From NCBI RefSeq assembly GCF_958295425.1, contig NC_081149.1, positions 7,445,654 to 7,509,653 of the forward strand: DNA of 64,000 nucleotides, written 5' to 3'. Below, one piece after another: positions 23,544 through 37,340 of this stretch (position 1 is the stretch's first letter; each line of letters begins with the position of its first letter). The notes beneath the pieces were generated by a model that made no database searches, was not told the DNA's origin, and worked only from the letters and a program-made list of their open reading frames with translations. The translations under genes were made by a program, and so were the position numbers. This stretch comes from Solea solea (lineage: Eukaryota > Chordata > Actinopteri > Pleuronectiformes > Soleidae).

Positions 23544-24668
23544 TTTTAGACATTTATTTGAATAAAAAACAACTATACAACAGTATTTACCTGCTGTTTT
23601 TGGTCAATCTTTAAAATAAAAGCTCAGTTTCAGACACACGTCTGTTTTATCTAAAAAGTTTTTGACAGCAACTTTTTTGTTGTTGTTTTTACTGAGCCGA
23701 GTTACCGACGCTACTGAGAACTAACAATGCTGTTATTAACTGATTTTTTTCCCAGCCAAGCAACATAGTGGGATTTGCTCATGCCTGCCTGCCTGCACAT
23801 CTTACTCATGCGGTCGATTATTTCAAGCGGCCGATGACAAGGCGGCACTTCACAGCTGAGTGGGAAGTGTTAGTGTAAAAGGTTTATTTATGTGTTCTCA
23901 AGTCCAGGGCTTAAAAAAAAACAAAAAAACAACAACACATATAACAAGGGCATGAATGCGGCAGGTTGTCATCTGTGGGAAGCTGCTAATATTGTTGGAC
24001 TTACAGTATAACAGTATGCACCATTTTCACAAAAGAATATGTATAGTTAGTGCACCAATCTGTCATTTTCACATATAAGAAATTAGCTGTTTTAATGTTA
24101 TTTCACGTTTTTACGTACTTACTCAAACAGTATTGTCACAGGAAGTGTGTCACCGGAATCACTTTTTTATTAATTCAACTACATTAAATAAATCACAAGG
24201 TCTAGTGCAACAGTAATGTGTATAATATGTGTTTACACTGCAACATCCAGTGGTTAGAATGCAGCAGCAAATTTTATATTTTAAGATTAAACAAGCACAA
24301 GTTAATTATACAGTTCACTGTGATGGCTGCCAGTTATATGTATGTAACGCTGTTGGCTCACAATCTCACCACGTAACTGATCTAACGAATGTTATTGCGT
24401 ATCTTTATGTACATTACAAACATACTGTGGTGTTGAAGATTTCTTGTGACGCCCTCTATTGTTTTTTCCTCATGTTGTTTTGTGTCAGAATAATACGACC
24501 ACAATTTTGCTAGACAAAAAAACCTCCAGACTCGAAATTACAGACGTTCACTTTCGATTTTTTTGTGGTATTTTGAAATTGTTTCAGTGCAATTTGTGGA
24601 CAATTTCAACTTGTTTTCACATTTTAGAAAAATATGTCATCATAAGTGTAGCCTACATGAGGAAGTTC

Positions 24669-24905
24669 TAGGGCTGCAACTCATGATTATTTTCATAATC
24701 GATTGATCTGTCAATTATTTTCATACGAAATCTCAAAATGATGAAGTTTTCAAATTTGTTTCGTCCACAAACCAAAATTAATAATTTTCAATGATTTATT
24801 TTGCTATATGGAGCAAAGAAACCATAAAATATTCCCATGTATGAAGCTGAAAATTAATCAATTATCAAAACAGTTGATGATTAATCGAACAATCGTTGCA
24901 GCCCA
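24669..24905. mobile_element. hAT MITE (GGGCTGCAAC family)
   Basis: Starts TAGGGCTGCAACTCATGATT and ends AATCGTTGCAGCCCA. Both inverted ends are recognisable; no clear target duplication. Confidence 0.8.
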
Positions 24906-26867
24906 AGTACATTCAGCACAAAGTTTGCAGACTTTAACATTCCAGCTGACAGGTAACTGTCCTTTTAACTAAAAAGTACTTAAAAACACATTTGGCTGAT
25001 GTTTGATGGGTTATTTTGTTTTCCTGTCTTTTTAAAAACTATGATTTGAGCTGGTTCTACTGGCTACTGCCCTCCCCACAACAACAACACCACAGCAGAT
25101 GGTATCAACAACATGGACCAGTGCATCCAAATGAACCTCTACTTTTATGATATACTGCAGTTTATGGCACTTTCTGTTCTATTGTGACTCTGCTTTAAAA
25201 CAAGTGAAGTGTAAACATTAAAAAATATTTTTAATAACTCTCATCTCTTTTCCAGACTTTTTTGTTCCTTGATAATTATTCGGGATGATTGTCATTTTAC
25301 AACTGTTTTTATTTAATTGTTTACAGTAAGATGTTATGATTGTGTCAAATTTATATTTTTTCTCCTTCTGATATCTAGTTCATTGATTTCAGTATCGTAT
25401 CAGCTCATCCCTAATAATTATGATTATTTGATTGTTTTTAATTCCTGTTAAACTATATGTCTTTGTAGAAAATTGATTAATATAGAAAATATTTAGTGAA
25501 AAGTTATCAGCAAAACAATTACAGCTGCTTACTTTGCTGATTCAGAACAAATTTCCAAAGAAATGATTGTTTTTATTGATGAAACTGTCAGTTGATTAAG
25601 TGATTCGATATATATAGCAAATGTTGACTGGTGTCCTTATACATCTTGTTTTGTCCACAAATCACAGAAAAGCACCAAATAAAGAAGTCATCACATTAAA
25701 GAAGCTATTCAAAATTAACTGGTGATTAAATCAAGATTCAAGAAATTCAAGAAATGACATTGCGTCGATTCTATTTAGTGCAAAGACAAGAATAAAAATA
25801 GAGAATATAAAATATGTATAAATATCCAAGAAGAGGCAAGGATTTATACATTCTTATCAACAGAAAATGTAAGACATATTTAAAAAAAATTGGGTCAGAA
25901 TTTTATAATAATTAATAATCAGTCAGAATGTCAGGTAGCAGCATTTAGATACTGTATATATAGTGCGTTAAAGGAGAAGAAAGCAAAAATGGTGCAAAAG
26001 TGCAGTCTGAATGGGAAGTTTTCAGATGTTGATTCCTGATTGATTACTTGCTGCTGCCCTAATAAAGTTAAAAACAACCTCACATTCAGAGACAATTAAA
26101 ACCTGCATCTGGAAATGTATGTCGCTTCACAGCCCAAACTCCAGATGGTAAAACTTTTCATACCCCCCCCCCCCCACCCCCCGCATCTCCCTTCAGTCTG
26201 CTGAGGACCTGTTACTGCGGATCACTTCTGTTTACAGCTGCACTTGCAATCAGAAGTCGGGGGTTTTAACGCGCCTCCGGGAGCACAGTCATTTTCTTGA
26301 AAACGCCGGGAGACTTTCTTGTTAATTAGCAAATGATGTTGCCTACCATCGCAGTGGTTCCCTATGGAAATTAATTCAGCACAATAACCCAATTCAGTCA
26401 GACAGAGGGGTACAGCCGACGTCCTGGTGTGTGTGAAAAGTCCTGATCCTACACAGAGACGACACCATCACTGAGGATTGTTGTCCCTCAATCCATAAGA
26501 TAAAAGCGCTGGAGTAGGAAATGAAGTAACAGGTTCATCGGGGAGCAAGTGTGTTCACAGCATCCTGTTTTAATCGCCACTGCGTGAATCTATTACTAAA
26601 TCTTTAGTAATAGATTTTTGCAATAATAGCCCACATGTTCCTGTGGAAATCCCTTCACATGTTGTACACATACGCCATTATCTAGACCAGCAGACACATC
26701 GGCTTTTTTGCTTCGGCGGTAAAGTCTTAGTTTGGGCCTAATGGAAACAAAAGTTGGGTCTAATTGTGTATGAATATTACGAGTTTTAGCTGAGGTGTGA
26801 GGTGTTGGGACACCCAGAGGGAGCACAAAGACGTGACGCTGCTATGTCACAAGGAGAAGCGAATGGG

Positions 26868-27039
26868 GTGGAGTGGCTCAGTGGTTAAGACCGGTACCCT
26901 GTGTGCGAAAGACATCATGGTCACATTGGTTGCAAGTTCAACTCCACCCCTGGCTGATTGTACTCAATTCAATTGTAAGTCGCTTTGGATAAAAGCGTCT
27001 GCTAAATGACATGTAATGTAATGTAATGTAATGTAATGA
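26868..27039 (+). mobile_element. tRNA-derived SINE with (ATGTA)n tail
   Basis: A box-like gtggctcagtggttaagacc and B box-like ggttgcaagttcaactcc are followed by the widespread fish tail gtcgctttggataaaagcgt and a pentanucleotide tail (27009-27039). Confidence 0.8.
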
Positions 27040-27370
27040 GAAAAGCCAGTTGAGGGAATCTTATCAGGATGCCTCCTTAGCGCCCTCTATTGGGGTTTTC
27101 AAGCATGTCCAGTTGGGAGGAGACTTCAGATTAGACCCAGCACTTGCCTCGGAATCCTCCGAGGAGTAGTTTTCAAATAAGGATGGATAGATTTGACATG
27201 AGAGTTAGCTGTGTGTCATGTTTGAACAAGTCTCTCACTGAGCAGTAAATCCAAGTGTCCCAGAACAAATCTCTCTCTGCACAGCCATAATCATTACCAG
27301 GATCATATCCACCACACACATACAGACACTTAGTCTGTAAACCAAGACTTTGGCCCTGGTCTATATGAAT

Positions 27371-27602
27371 TAGGGCTGTGGCTACAGATTATCTTCGATT
27401 AATCTGTCCATAATATGTCAGGAAGTCTTGAAAAATGCTTATTGGTGTTCCCCAAAGCTGGAAATGACGACGTTCTTGAATGTCTTGTTTTGTCCTCAAA
27501 CCAAAATTGTTCAGTTTTAATGATTTCTTTGTTTTATGGAGCAAAGAAACCAGAAAATATTCACATTTAAGAAGCTGAAAACCCCAAAAACATGCTTTAA
27601 TT
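27371..27602. mobile_element. hAT MITE (GGGCTGCAAC family), right end lost
   Basis: Starts TAGGGCTGTGGCTACAGATT, then cgattaatctgtcc and gagcaaagaaaccagaaaat. It fades out after a poly-A-like stretch near 27600. Confidence 0.7.
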
Positions 27603-29061
27603 ATTGAAAGAAAAAACACTATACGCCAACACCAATAGCACTAAAACAGGTTACTGTTGATTTGAATAAAAATAAAATTAAAATAAAATCAATTATACCC
27701 TCACATTATACAATCATAACACTTTTTACACATATTTATAAAATCATCCTTTTTCTCTCAGGCATAAACTACAAAGAGAGAAAGAGAGGATGCTGAGTGT
27801 TTTAATGAGTGAAAAACAGGAGCTCAGAGAGGAGCTGATGTAAATGAGTCTTTTTACAAAAAAAAACCAAAACAAAACAATTTAATGTAGATGTCTAACT
27901 AAATTGGACTTTTAAAAGTGTAACTGAAATTGTACTAAATTTGGATTTCTCAATGTTGGACTAAAACACCCAGATAATGCAGCCTGAAAACTGGAAACAA
28001 CTGCTTAATACTAACAAGTTGAAGGGGGTGCAACGCCACCTACTGAATAAAGTCAATAAATAGATTTCCTACTAGTTTACACATTTACTGGGACAAGGAC
28101 AGTAGAAGCATTGAACAGTGTTATTGAGCTGCAACCTGAGCTCAACTTAATTGTTTCATTACAAAGTAAAAAAAACAAAACCAGTAGACAAGAAGTTGCA
28201 AACAAAATGACAAACTTACTCGGGTGAAAACACGCCCTCCTTAGTGGAGGTAACTACAGGGGAAACAACTTGATTTGGTCATAACGTCCACAGTGCTGCA
28301 GTCGAACTAGACGCTTAATAAGGGAACAAATTCCCTGCACATGAATAGACACCAGCACGGCGAGAATAGATTGTCGATGCTCCAAATTAATCCATTCCCC
28401 AAGCCACTGTGCAGCGTTAACAGAGCCCAGATCATTGTGCTGCTATAAAAGTGAGCGAAGCAGCTTGGAGCAAAAATCAGAGCGACTGTGAAAAGGAGGC
28501 ACGCTGAGATTAGGAAATGTGGAGCTCCTCAGAGAGATGACTCCACAGCAGACATAAACTCCGGGAAGCCCTTTAACTCCTGCTCCAGGCAGGAAGAGAG
28601 GTCATCTTGTTTTTCTCGGACACAAACTGTTTTTTTCTTGGGTTAAAAGTCTGTGATGCACTGGTGGTTAGCACAGGAAAAGTCACACCAACCAAGTTAG
28701 GTTTTGCTTTCATCTAATCTAAATTTTATGATTTCTAGCTCTGTTTGAGACACGTTGAGAGACGACTGAGAGGTTGGTGGGAGATTCTCTGCCCTGAGTT
28801 CAAGGATAGCTTGAAGAAAAAATAATGGAGCAGTCATTAACAAAGGCTGCTTATGTTTGTGTTTATTTGTATGAATGTGTGCTTGTGTTAAGAAAGCATA
28901 AGTGGTGTCAGTGTCAAGGTCCTTTTTTAAATTTCACTGCATACCATTCAAATGCTCCCCCATTTCACTACATCGCTCTTTTCCTGGCACCGTTTCACCT
29001 TTTAAAGGTTCAATATGTAACATTAGGCAACGCTTATTTGCAGAAATTGAAAATACTAATA

Positions 29062-29335
29062 GGCCCGACGGTTGGTTTTGTGGTTAGCACTCTTGCCTTT
29101 GCAGCAAGAAGACCCAGGTTCGAGCCGTGGTTGGAACAAGGGCCTTTCTGCGTGGAGTTTGCATGTTCTCCCCGTGTGTGCATGGGTTTTCTCCGGCTTC
29201 CTCCCACAGTCCAAAAACATGCAATATGGGGATTAGGTAAATGAGTCACTCTAAACTAACCGTAAGTTGGAGAGTAAATGGTTGTTTGTCTCTATATATG
29301 GCCCTGTGATGGACTGGCGATCTGTCCAGGGTGTG
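29062..29335 (+). mobile_element. tRNA-derived SINE-like repeat
   Basis: A box-like tgtggttagcactcttgcc and B box-like ggttcgagccgtgg, then gcatgttctccccgtgtgtg, cagtccaaaaacatgcaa and ggccctgtgatggactggcg. Same family as 17000-17550. Confidence 0.75.
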
Positions 29336-29535
29336 ACCCCGATTAATCTGTCTATTAAATCTTCTTGATTAATCGATTAATAATGGAGTTTGGTCCATAA
29401 AACGTCAGTAAGATGTTGATCAGTGTTTCTCAAACCAAAAATGTTTCAGTTTTATTGATTTCTTTTATATATATATATAGAGCAAAGAAACTCGAACATA
29501 TTCACATTTAATAAGCTAAAAATGTGAGAAACAGT
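29336..29535. mobile_element. hAT MITE fragment joined to a SINE-like repeat
   Basis: Words cttgattaatcgattaataa, aaaacgtcagtaagatgttg and tttaataagctaaaaatg. It directly follows the tRNA-related repeat at 29062-29335. Confidence 0.6.
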
Positions 29536-30424
29536 TCTTAATACAGGATATGAATGAGAATATCCAATGAAAGTCACTTTTTTCACAAAAAAAACAAGTT
29601 GTCAGACACGATTTTACACGACTGATGGTGTTTCTGACAGATGCCAGAAGTAAAGTAGTTCTCATAGTTCTAATCTTAACTCAACTTTCCTTTGTCTCAT
29701 CACAATACCAAGGTAGAGAACGATGAGTCATTTCATTTAGCAAAAGTACAAGCTGTCTCGTTTCGGCTAATTTTAGACAAAGAGGCCACCGTCACGTTGT
29801 CGAAGTGTCTCCAATCATTATTAAACAGCTCAGTGAGGCAGCACATTTTTTGGCAGGTGGGTCACAAGTCTACTCAGACTATCACAGACTTTTTTGATTT
29901 CCCACACCTATTTTCTGGTGCGGCAGCTCCGGTGTCACCATCAGACGTGATTAACATTTCAATTAAACTGGGTGAACATCTCAACGCTCACGACGTACCA
30001 TCAGGACGTCCCTCTGTGGCCACCAGCAACTGCACACAAGTGCTGGGATGTAGGACGCTTGTAAATACAGAGGATGAACGTAGACGTTAAATTATATTCC
30101 CTAATTCCCATTGGTAAGAAATCCAGCCTTATCCTATCCTGGGTTTAACAGGTTTTTGTCAAGTGGGTTTTCTTTAGGGATGAGCCTTTCATGCTTACTG
30201 AACGCTGTGTGTTGCGCTAACGGGAGCAACTAACGAGATGCATTCTTCCATGTGTGTGTACATGTACATGTTATCAAGTAGCAGTATCACCCATAAAATG
30301 GTGTTTCCCAAAAATTTCAGTGTGTAATTCAAACACTAGTTTCGAGAAATCTCACTTCTCCAAACAAACTTTGAATTCCACCAATGGTGTGCCTGTTGTA
30401 GCTGTGCTAACGCCTTGTGATAAT

Positions 30425-30660
30425 TACGGTGGCCCTGAAGTGCAAATCACCTCCACAAATAGGAAAACACAACAACATTAACTGAAAACACAGCGACAAA
30501 AGTTATGTTTCTCATTCTGTTTTCTGCTTTTGTTCAACATTCTTTCAGTTAATGTTGTTGTGTTTCCTGCTTTGACTGTTGTGGTTTAAGTTAGTGTAGT
30601 TGTGTTTTAAGTTATTGTAGTTGTGTTTTAAGTAAATAGTGTTGTGTTCTGCTTCTGTTT
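30425..30660. repeat. inverted repeat plus short tandem repeats
   Basis: Arms 30465-30487 and 30543-30565 are 23-bp perfect reverse complements (aaacacaacaacattaactg...). They are followed by about three diverged units of ttgtgttttaagttattgtag. Confidence 0.7.
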
Positions 30661-32148
30661 TAAGATAATGTTATAATCAAGCAAATAATCACACACTCAT
30701 GTCCATCCATAGTTTAGTTTCCATCAGCTTTGGCATGTTTTTAGCCAACCTTACTTTTTGGAACCAGGGACGGTGCCTGATATTTTAAAACCAATACATT
30801 ACTTTATTTTACTTTATTAGCACCGGAAAATTAATCATTTGCCGTTGAGTCTAAACAAGGAGACCAAAGTAAAAGATGTGAGCTGGATATAACTCCTGTC
30901 TTAACTTGTGTTTCTGGTGTGTTTGTGATTTCACATTTCACGCACAGCCTGAAACAAACACCACACACAGAACAACCACTGATAATGAGAGAAGGTAGGT
31001 TCAAAAGTATCAGAGAAACCTGCAACAGACACAGAGAATCGCATGTCTTTGTTTAACCGCAGTTGATCACGAAATGTCAAGCAGGGTTAGAGATGGTGGA
31101 GATTGTGCTGATGAAATGTAAAAATCAGCTTTTGGTTTCATTAAAGCTCACACGCACAGATTTGCAGATACTTGGTAGATGAACCTTTGGGTGTCACGGG
31201 AAAATTAAACCAGTTCCTACATTATTCTATTATTATTACTCTAGTACTACTTATACGACCCTGTTTTACCATTTTATTGGATTATATGCTTACATTAAGC
31301 AGATCTATAGACAGAAGACTTCGCCTTATTCACCTGCTGAGGCTCAGGTGAAAGACAAACAGAGAATAAAGCGTGTGATTTTTGTCTCATGAGCGGATAC
31401 AAAATCATCCAACGAGTACTAAAATAAATTCATATTTGTGTGCTGCTGCAGTCCCCGTCTGACTATTAAAATATTCCCCACATCCCACAACCACCGTGTT
31501 ATTTTTTAAATTATTGACCTACACTTCTGCCCAAAATGTATTCGCTCCACTACCCTAAATGCGAAACAGGAGCCCTGGGCTACAGATTGATGGCACACGG
31601 CCATTTTCCATCACCTTGCAATGACGCACACATTTTTCACCTGTTTATGTTTAATGGACTTGAACCACTTTAGGAAAAACAAGGGGTTTTGAGGGATTGG
31701 TGTAAAATCGTAGCTCTTATCGGTCACAACTCCATTATAAGCGGTATATAAAAACAGAAATCCTTCATTTTAGTTGTATTTTCTGCAACTAAACGAACAA
31801 AAAACGGATCCACAGTTGCTGTCAAACCCGTCACACAATGCAAATGCCGTCTGACACTTGGGTGATATTTGCACCAGCTGAGACTGTCGCTACATGTCTG
31901 TTCCTGTTTGGCCCAAATATAATATGAGACGCCACTGTCGCTGAAATTAAATCACTCCGTCACCTGCACCCCGCTGCAGAAGAAATGAAATTCTCAACCT
32001 TTAAAATGACATGCAGATGGAATATAAGGCAACTGAAAGATGTTGCGACTCTCATAACCACGAAATTGTAGAGCCATTGCGAAGAAAAAAAATTGAATTA
32101 AGTGTAATCTTTGTCATGCTACGTCCATGTGATATATATTATATACAG

Positions 32149-32405
32149 TAGGGCTGCAACGATGCATTTTCATACTTGATCAATCGGTTCAAGTGTTTTT
32201 TTCAATAATTAAAACATGTTTTCTAATTTTTTTTAAATAAATCATTACAAACTGATTCATTTTGGTTTATGGACAACACAAGTCATTGGAGAACATCATC
32301 ATTTCCAGGTTTGGTTAACAATTACTGACATTTTACGGACCAAACAAGTAATTGGATTAATCAAGAAAATAATCCAAAGAGTAATCAAATCGTTAGATGT
32401 ACAGT
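32149..32405. mobile_element. hAT MITE (GGGCTGCAAC family)
   Basis: Starts GTAGGGCTGCAACGATGCAT, has atttccaggtttggttaaca and acattttacggaccaaacaa, ends near aatcgttagatgtac. Confidence 0.75.
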
Positions 32406-33139
32406 TAAACATAATGAACACATGAATGAGTGATGCAAAAGAGGCTACAGGTTCTCTTTTGTCCTCTCCTCCATGTGGGTGATTCAGACCCTGGCAGCAG
32501 ATTCAGGCGGTCTTCAGTGAGCGTTTGAGTGTGTGAATTGTGTCTCACCTGTGTCTTCTGCTTGGCAGTGGAAGCTGATATATCCTCTTGTGTGTGGTGT
32601 GTTCAAGGTTGTTCTGCAAAGTCAAAAATGTAAATGAATACACAGAATATACCTCCAAATAAGGGGAAAAAACATAGCCAACATAGTGATATTTGCATTA
32701 TTTTACAAGAGATATAGTTAGTGTTACAGTCAAAGAAAGACATTTTTGGTCACTACTGACTCACAAAATGAAAAAAACCCACAAAGCTTTTTTAAGGTTA
32801 AAGGTCAGAGGGAAAGACCATGAGAAGTGGCATAGTAACTCACCTCAACAGAGCCTGACCAATATGGATTTTTCAGAGCCAAATTATACAAATATAAATC
32901 TGCTGATTAGTCTATGAAAATTATACACTGTGGGCACATAAAATGTAAGTTTGTATGGGATGTTGCATCACAAATCTAATAGAAAAAACAGTAATGCACA
33001 GTGAAAAATAATCAAGTAGAAAACATATAATTGCAGATCTTGTCTAATATTAACTCATATGAATGACTAGTTTCGACATTTAAATTTGTATTTTTTAAAT
33101 TAATTATGTGTTTTTTCTGTTTTCATGTTACAGACAGTA

Positions 33140-33395
33140 GTGTGTTTATGTGTGTGTGCCTGGTACATTATTCCTTATGTTGTGGGGACCGAAATCTGTT
33201 AACATAGTCACATTATGGGACAAAAATCAAGTCCCCATATGTAAATGAGTACATTTTAAGGTGAAGACAAGTTAGGAAGTTAAGGTTAGGGTTAGACCAG
33301 TATTAATAAGGGTTATGGTTAAGGTCTCCGGGAAATGAATGTAAGTCAATGCAATGTCCTCTGAAGTCCTGGAAACCAGTGTTTGTGTGTGTAGT
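33140..33395. repeat. fish interspersed repeat (tgtggggaccgaaat type)
   Basis: Words ttatgttgtggggaccgaaa, aatcaagtccccatatgtaa, gttaaggttagggttagac and aatgtaagtcaatgcaatgt match a common fish repeat style. No coding capacity. Confidence 0.55.
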
Positions 33396-35999
33396 TCACA
33401 CATCTAGCTGCTGGAAAAACCTAATTACATAATTAGGTCACAAGTTGCAATGACTCACTCCTCAGCCCCCCTGTCACAATCATTCCCACTAATTCCCGAA
33501 AAGAACAGTGGCTCAGAGATCCGGCAAACCTTCCAGATGTCGAAAAACAAAAGTCTCCTCACAGAAAGCTTCGACTCGACAGTGGTTATAAATAGCCACT
33601 GCAGGTGTGTTACAAAGGTTCATATGAACCTACGGTCACTTCAGTGAACAGGTCAGTGAACAGCTCTATAGATACAGTAGGTTTGTATAAATTGGCTTGA
33701 ATGGGATAAACTAGAGTCCAACTATCAGCCAGACGATGGCAGCATTGACCGAGTGTCAGTCGGTGTCAAATAAGAAATTTAAGTCGATTATACCTCATTT
33801 TCCTGTTCTCCATTGAGGCCTTAAAAAGAAATTAGGTGGATTAAACCTTTCCACTTGGTAAAACAGAGAACAAATAAGGAGATAGAGATGTGTGGACATT
33901 TCTAAAGCATGATGATACAGAAAATGTCCCCCTTTTGTGACTCGTATGCATCACTATACACTATGTGTGCTTTATTTAAAAGAGCTGACATCAATTAATA
34001 AAATCGATGGAGAATAAAACGGCAGACAGATGGATGGATGGACGGATGGATGTATGGACATTACCATTTATTTTGTAGAACATGATTGTCTGCTCAAGAG
34101 GACAACTTGAGCAGACAGAAGTTTTGTTCCTTCTCCTTAAAACATCACTGTTGTCTTTTTCTGATTAGAGGGCAAGGATACAGGCCAAGCTGAACTGGCC
34201 GTGCCCCCTGCTGCTAGGCAATTACTTCCAGTCTGATCAAAATTTGACAGTATTTCAAAGATGGGATAAAAAGTTCGCCTTCGAACTGTAATTTTGTGCT
34301 CGAAATGCAGTCTGTAATAGTAGAACCCCTTAAAATCCAGCAGAGGGTGCATGTGAGGTTTCTAACAATATCATATGCAGGAGCAGCAGTGACAGCATCT
34401 TGGAGATACAAGCAAGATATGTACTGTATGTGTTCCAGGGACATATGTGCACACTGAGCACGTGTTCTCATTCATGATTAGGTCTGACAAGACTTGTGTT
34501 TTTGGCGAATAATATCAGAAATGAAGATAGCTGTTTGTCTTAGCTATCAGTTCTATAGAACCCATGTAACATTATTACATTTTAGTTAAAAGCTGTTGGA
34601 GCTTTCTCTTGTTGTCTGTGAGTTTCCGTTCATCCTACTTCCTAAGTACTGTATGCTAAAGCAGGACTGTTAACAAAGTAACGATTGTTAAAACATTTTT
34701 TTATTAAAAGTAATGAAAACTGAGCTGTTGGTGGCAAAATGTGTTTGTTCGGATCATTACAAATTCATTCAAACTTGATTTTTGTGCAATAGACCCCACT
34801 TGTAAATCTCTGAAGATTATCAGACTTGCTTGATGATCTGGAAGTGACAGGAAACAGAACAGAACAAAGCAGGAACCACATGTGGAGCCACCTACAGATT
34901 ATGTAGAAACATAGGAGCTCCCAACCACAATTTTATGAATTAAAACAGTATGTTTTTATATTTTCTAACAATTATCAAATACAATGACAACTGGTTTGCA
35001 CACGTACCACCAGTTTAATGGACTCTTTCACTCTTGACATTTGTTTGCAGTAGAGTGAAGGAGGCAGTGTTATGGTGGTTTCAGACCCTGATCAGTATGC
35101 ATCCGTCACATTCAGACTGACACCATGCCTTCCAGGCCTGTCCACCTCTGCTGAGGTAGCGTAAACATTTATCCCCAAGTAGTGAAGCAAGATGCAGCCC
35201 AGTCAAGCATTTTACAGCCACAGCAGCAGAGTCTGACACTAACTATTACGACTCCGCTCCTCCACTCACGAGGCCCACAGCAACTGACAAACCTGGAAAC
35301 ATTTGAGTGCCGTGGAATGAGCCAATTAGAGGTGTTTGTCAGCGGAGAAACAATCATGGAACGTCTCACTGGGGCATCAATTCAGTGTTTTATTTTTTTT
35401 ACTGAACCAACAGTAAAAGCTGTAGTTTTTATGTGTTTATAAAATGATTTAATTGTGAATTAAAATAATAATAATCAAAACACTCAATTCAACCATTAAG
35501 CAAAGACAGTGAGAACTTTCTTGTTCAGCTCTGATCATCTACTACTTGAAGAACGTGTTCTTCTTGCCTGTGGTTGGAGATACATTTGCTCCTGTGTCAC
35601 AAACTCAGTAATGACTTTCAATTTCAAACAATTACAAATACTGCATTTGAATTGCTGATTAGTTGTAAAACAGATCATTCTATGACATAAAATCAGTAAC
35701 TCCAACATCCAGAAGTTTTCATCCTTGCATTGGAATATTTTGATGATATTTTTCCTGTGTTACTGCTCCGTCACTTTATTGAAGTTGGACAAATTGTATT
35801 GCAATTAGAGGTAGATCAATCAATCTAAAAATAGCCATATATTTAACTACAAAACATGGACAATTAATTAGCCAATTATTACAAATTATGCATTTTTGTT
35901 GTCAGAAACATGATCCGAGTCACAAAGACTTATTTTTTCCATCCAAAACTTTATTTCCAAACTTTCTTTTTGTATTCTGATGACCTATTTCATGCATTT

Positions 36000-36077
36000 A
36001 GGGTTAGAGTTAAATACCTCTAGGGTTAGAGTTAAATACCTTTAGGGTTAGAGTTAAATAACTCTAACCCTAAATTT
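36000..36077. repeat. 22-bp tandem repeats ending in a perfect hairpin
   Basis: Three units of tagggttagagttaaatacc; the third runs into its own reverse complement (aactctaaccctaaa). Each unit has one TTAGGG-like word, but this is not a telomeric array. Confidence 0.8.
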
Positions 36078-37194
36078 ATATACAATATTTAGTTATTTAA
36101 AAGAGGAATAGGAAAAAATTGAAAATTGGCTAAATATAATCTGCAACAATAATCGGCAGACCTGATTTCTAAAAATTGGCATCGACCATAGAGATCCCAA
36201 TATCTGTCAGATACCAAATCGATATTTTTCCCAAAATCTCAACTCTCACTGTTAGTGACATTATATTGTTTCCATTAAAGTGAGTTTTTCTCCTTTTTTT
36301 CTTCTAATTTTATTTATTTTTGGTTGTCTTTCAACTGTGTGACAACTGTATCCCTTTATGTTATTTCTTGTCATGCACTGCAAACCTGCACAGGTTCCCC
36401 CCCTGGAGGAAAAATAATGATCTCTGAAATAAACTGTTGCAACTATTCCTGGTGAAGACTGAAAGTGATTATCATCTATAATCTACCTGAAGAATTACAC
36501 CCAGCTCAATCTCTATCATACACTGAATAGTTTTCCTTAAGATGAAGCAGCAGAGACTTCATCTGAGTTTCAGGCCTACAGTGCTCTCTAGTGGCAGGAG
36601 ACATTAAAATGAATTCAGGACTCCGATAATCAAACTTATTTTGGTGCCCTATTTGGACAATTTTGGTCTTTTTCATGACACATGCTGTTAAAAACCCAAT
36701 TTCTTAGTGTATTCCATCGCAAAACTATATTAAAATTGAATGAATGCTACAGAAAAACAGAATTTAACAATGAATCACATCAATATCACCACAATTCTGT
36801 AGAAATTATGTGAGATTACTTATTTTAGACTGTAACTGAACTAGTCATCTTAAATCTATCCTTGTGATATAAGATGATAAACAAACATAAATCATCACAA
36901 TATCAAGTTAATTGTGTTAATTATGTGTGTATATATACTGGTTTTCTTTGTGCCGTTAAAGATCAAGTGCTGACATGTCAATTAATGACATTCATGTACA
37001 AACACACATCGTTATCTGGGTTTTGGTTTTGTCCTTACGAGCATGACCAGTTCATGGTTGACTAAAAAGGACTTGGGTACAAAGAAAAAGAGTAAACAGA
37101 AAGTTAGTCATTACAGTAATCGATAAGGAAATGCACCTCAGGGACTGATCACTGTCAAAGACATGAATAAAACATAAATGACACCAGCAAAATC

Positions 37195-37340
37195 TAAAAA
37201 ATATATCCATATTTAATGTGGTATATTTTGGTCCTCCAGCAACGACTTTGCTTTAAAATAACTTAAAATACTCAACATTTTAGAGAAAACATTGCTGGAG
37301 GACCAAAATATACCACATCAAATGTAGATTTTTACCATTA
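37195..37340. repeat. foldback element: 27-bp perfect arms, 49-base loop
   Basis: Arms 37216-37242 and 37292-37318 (atgtggtatattttggtcct... and its complement) are perfect. Outer flanks continue imperfectly (aaaatcta / gtagattttt). Confidence 0.8.

Noticed and set aside
26868..26960. Possible tRNA gene
   Set aside because: Head of a SINE with the usual fish 3' tail and pentanucleotide repeat.
29070..29140. Possible tRNA gene
   Set aside because: A and B box-like words exist but the stretch belongs to a dispersed SINE-like repeat and does not form a convincing cloverleaf.
29692..30090. 132-codon open frame
   Set aside because: No ATG at the 5' end, no family resemblance, no splice context.
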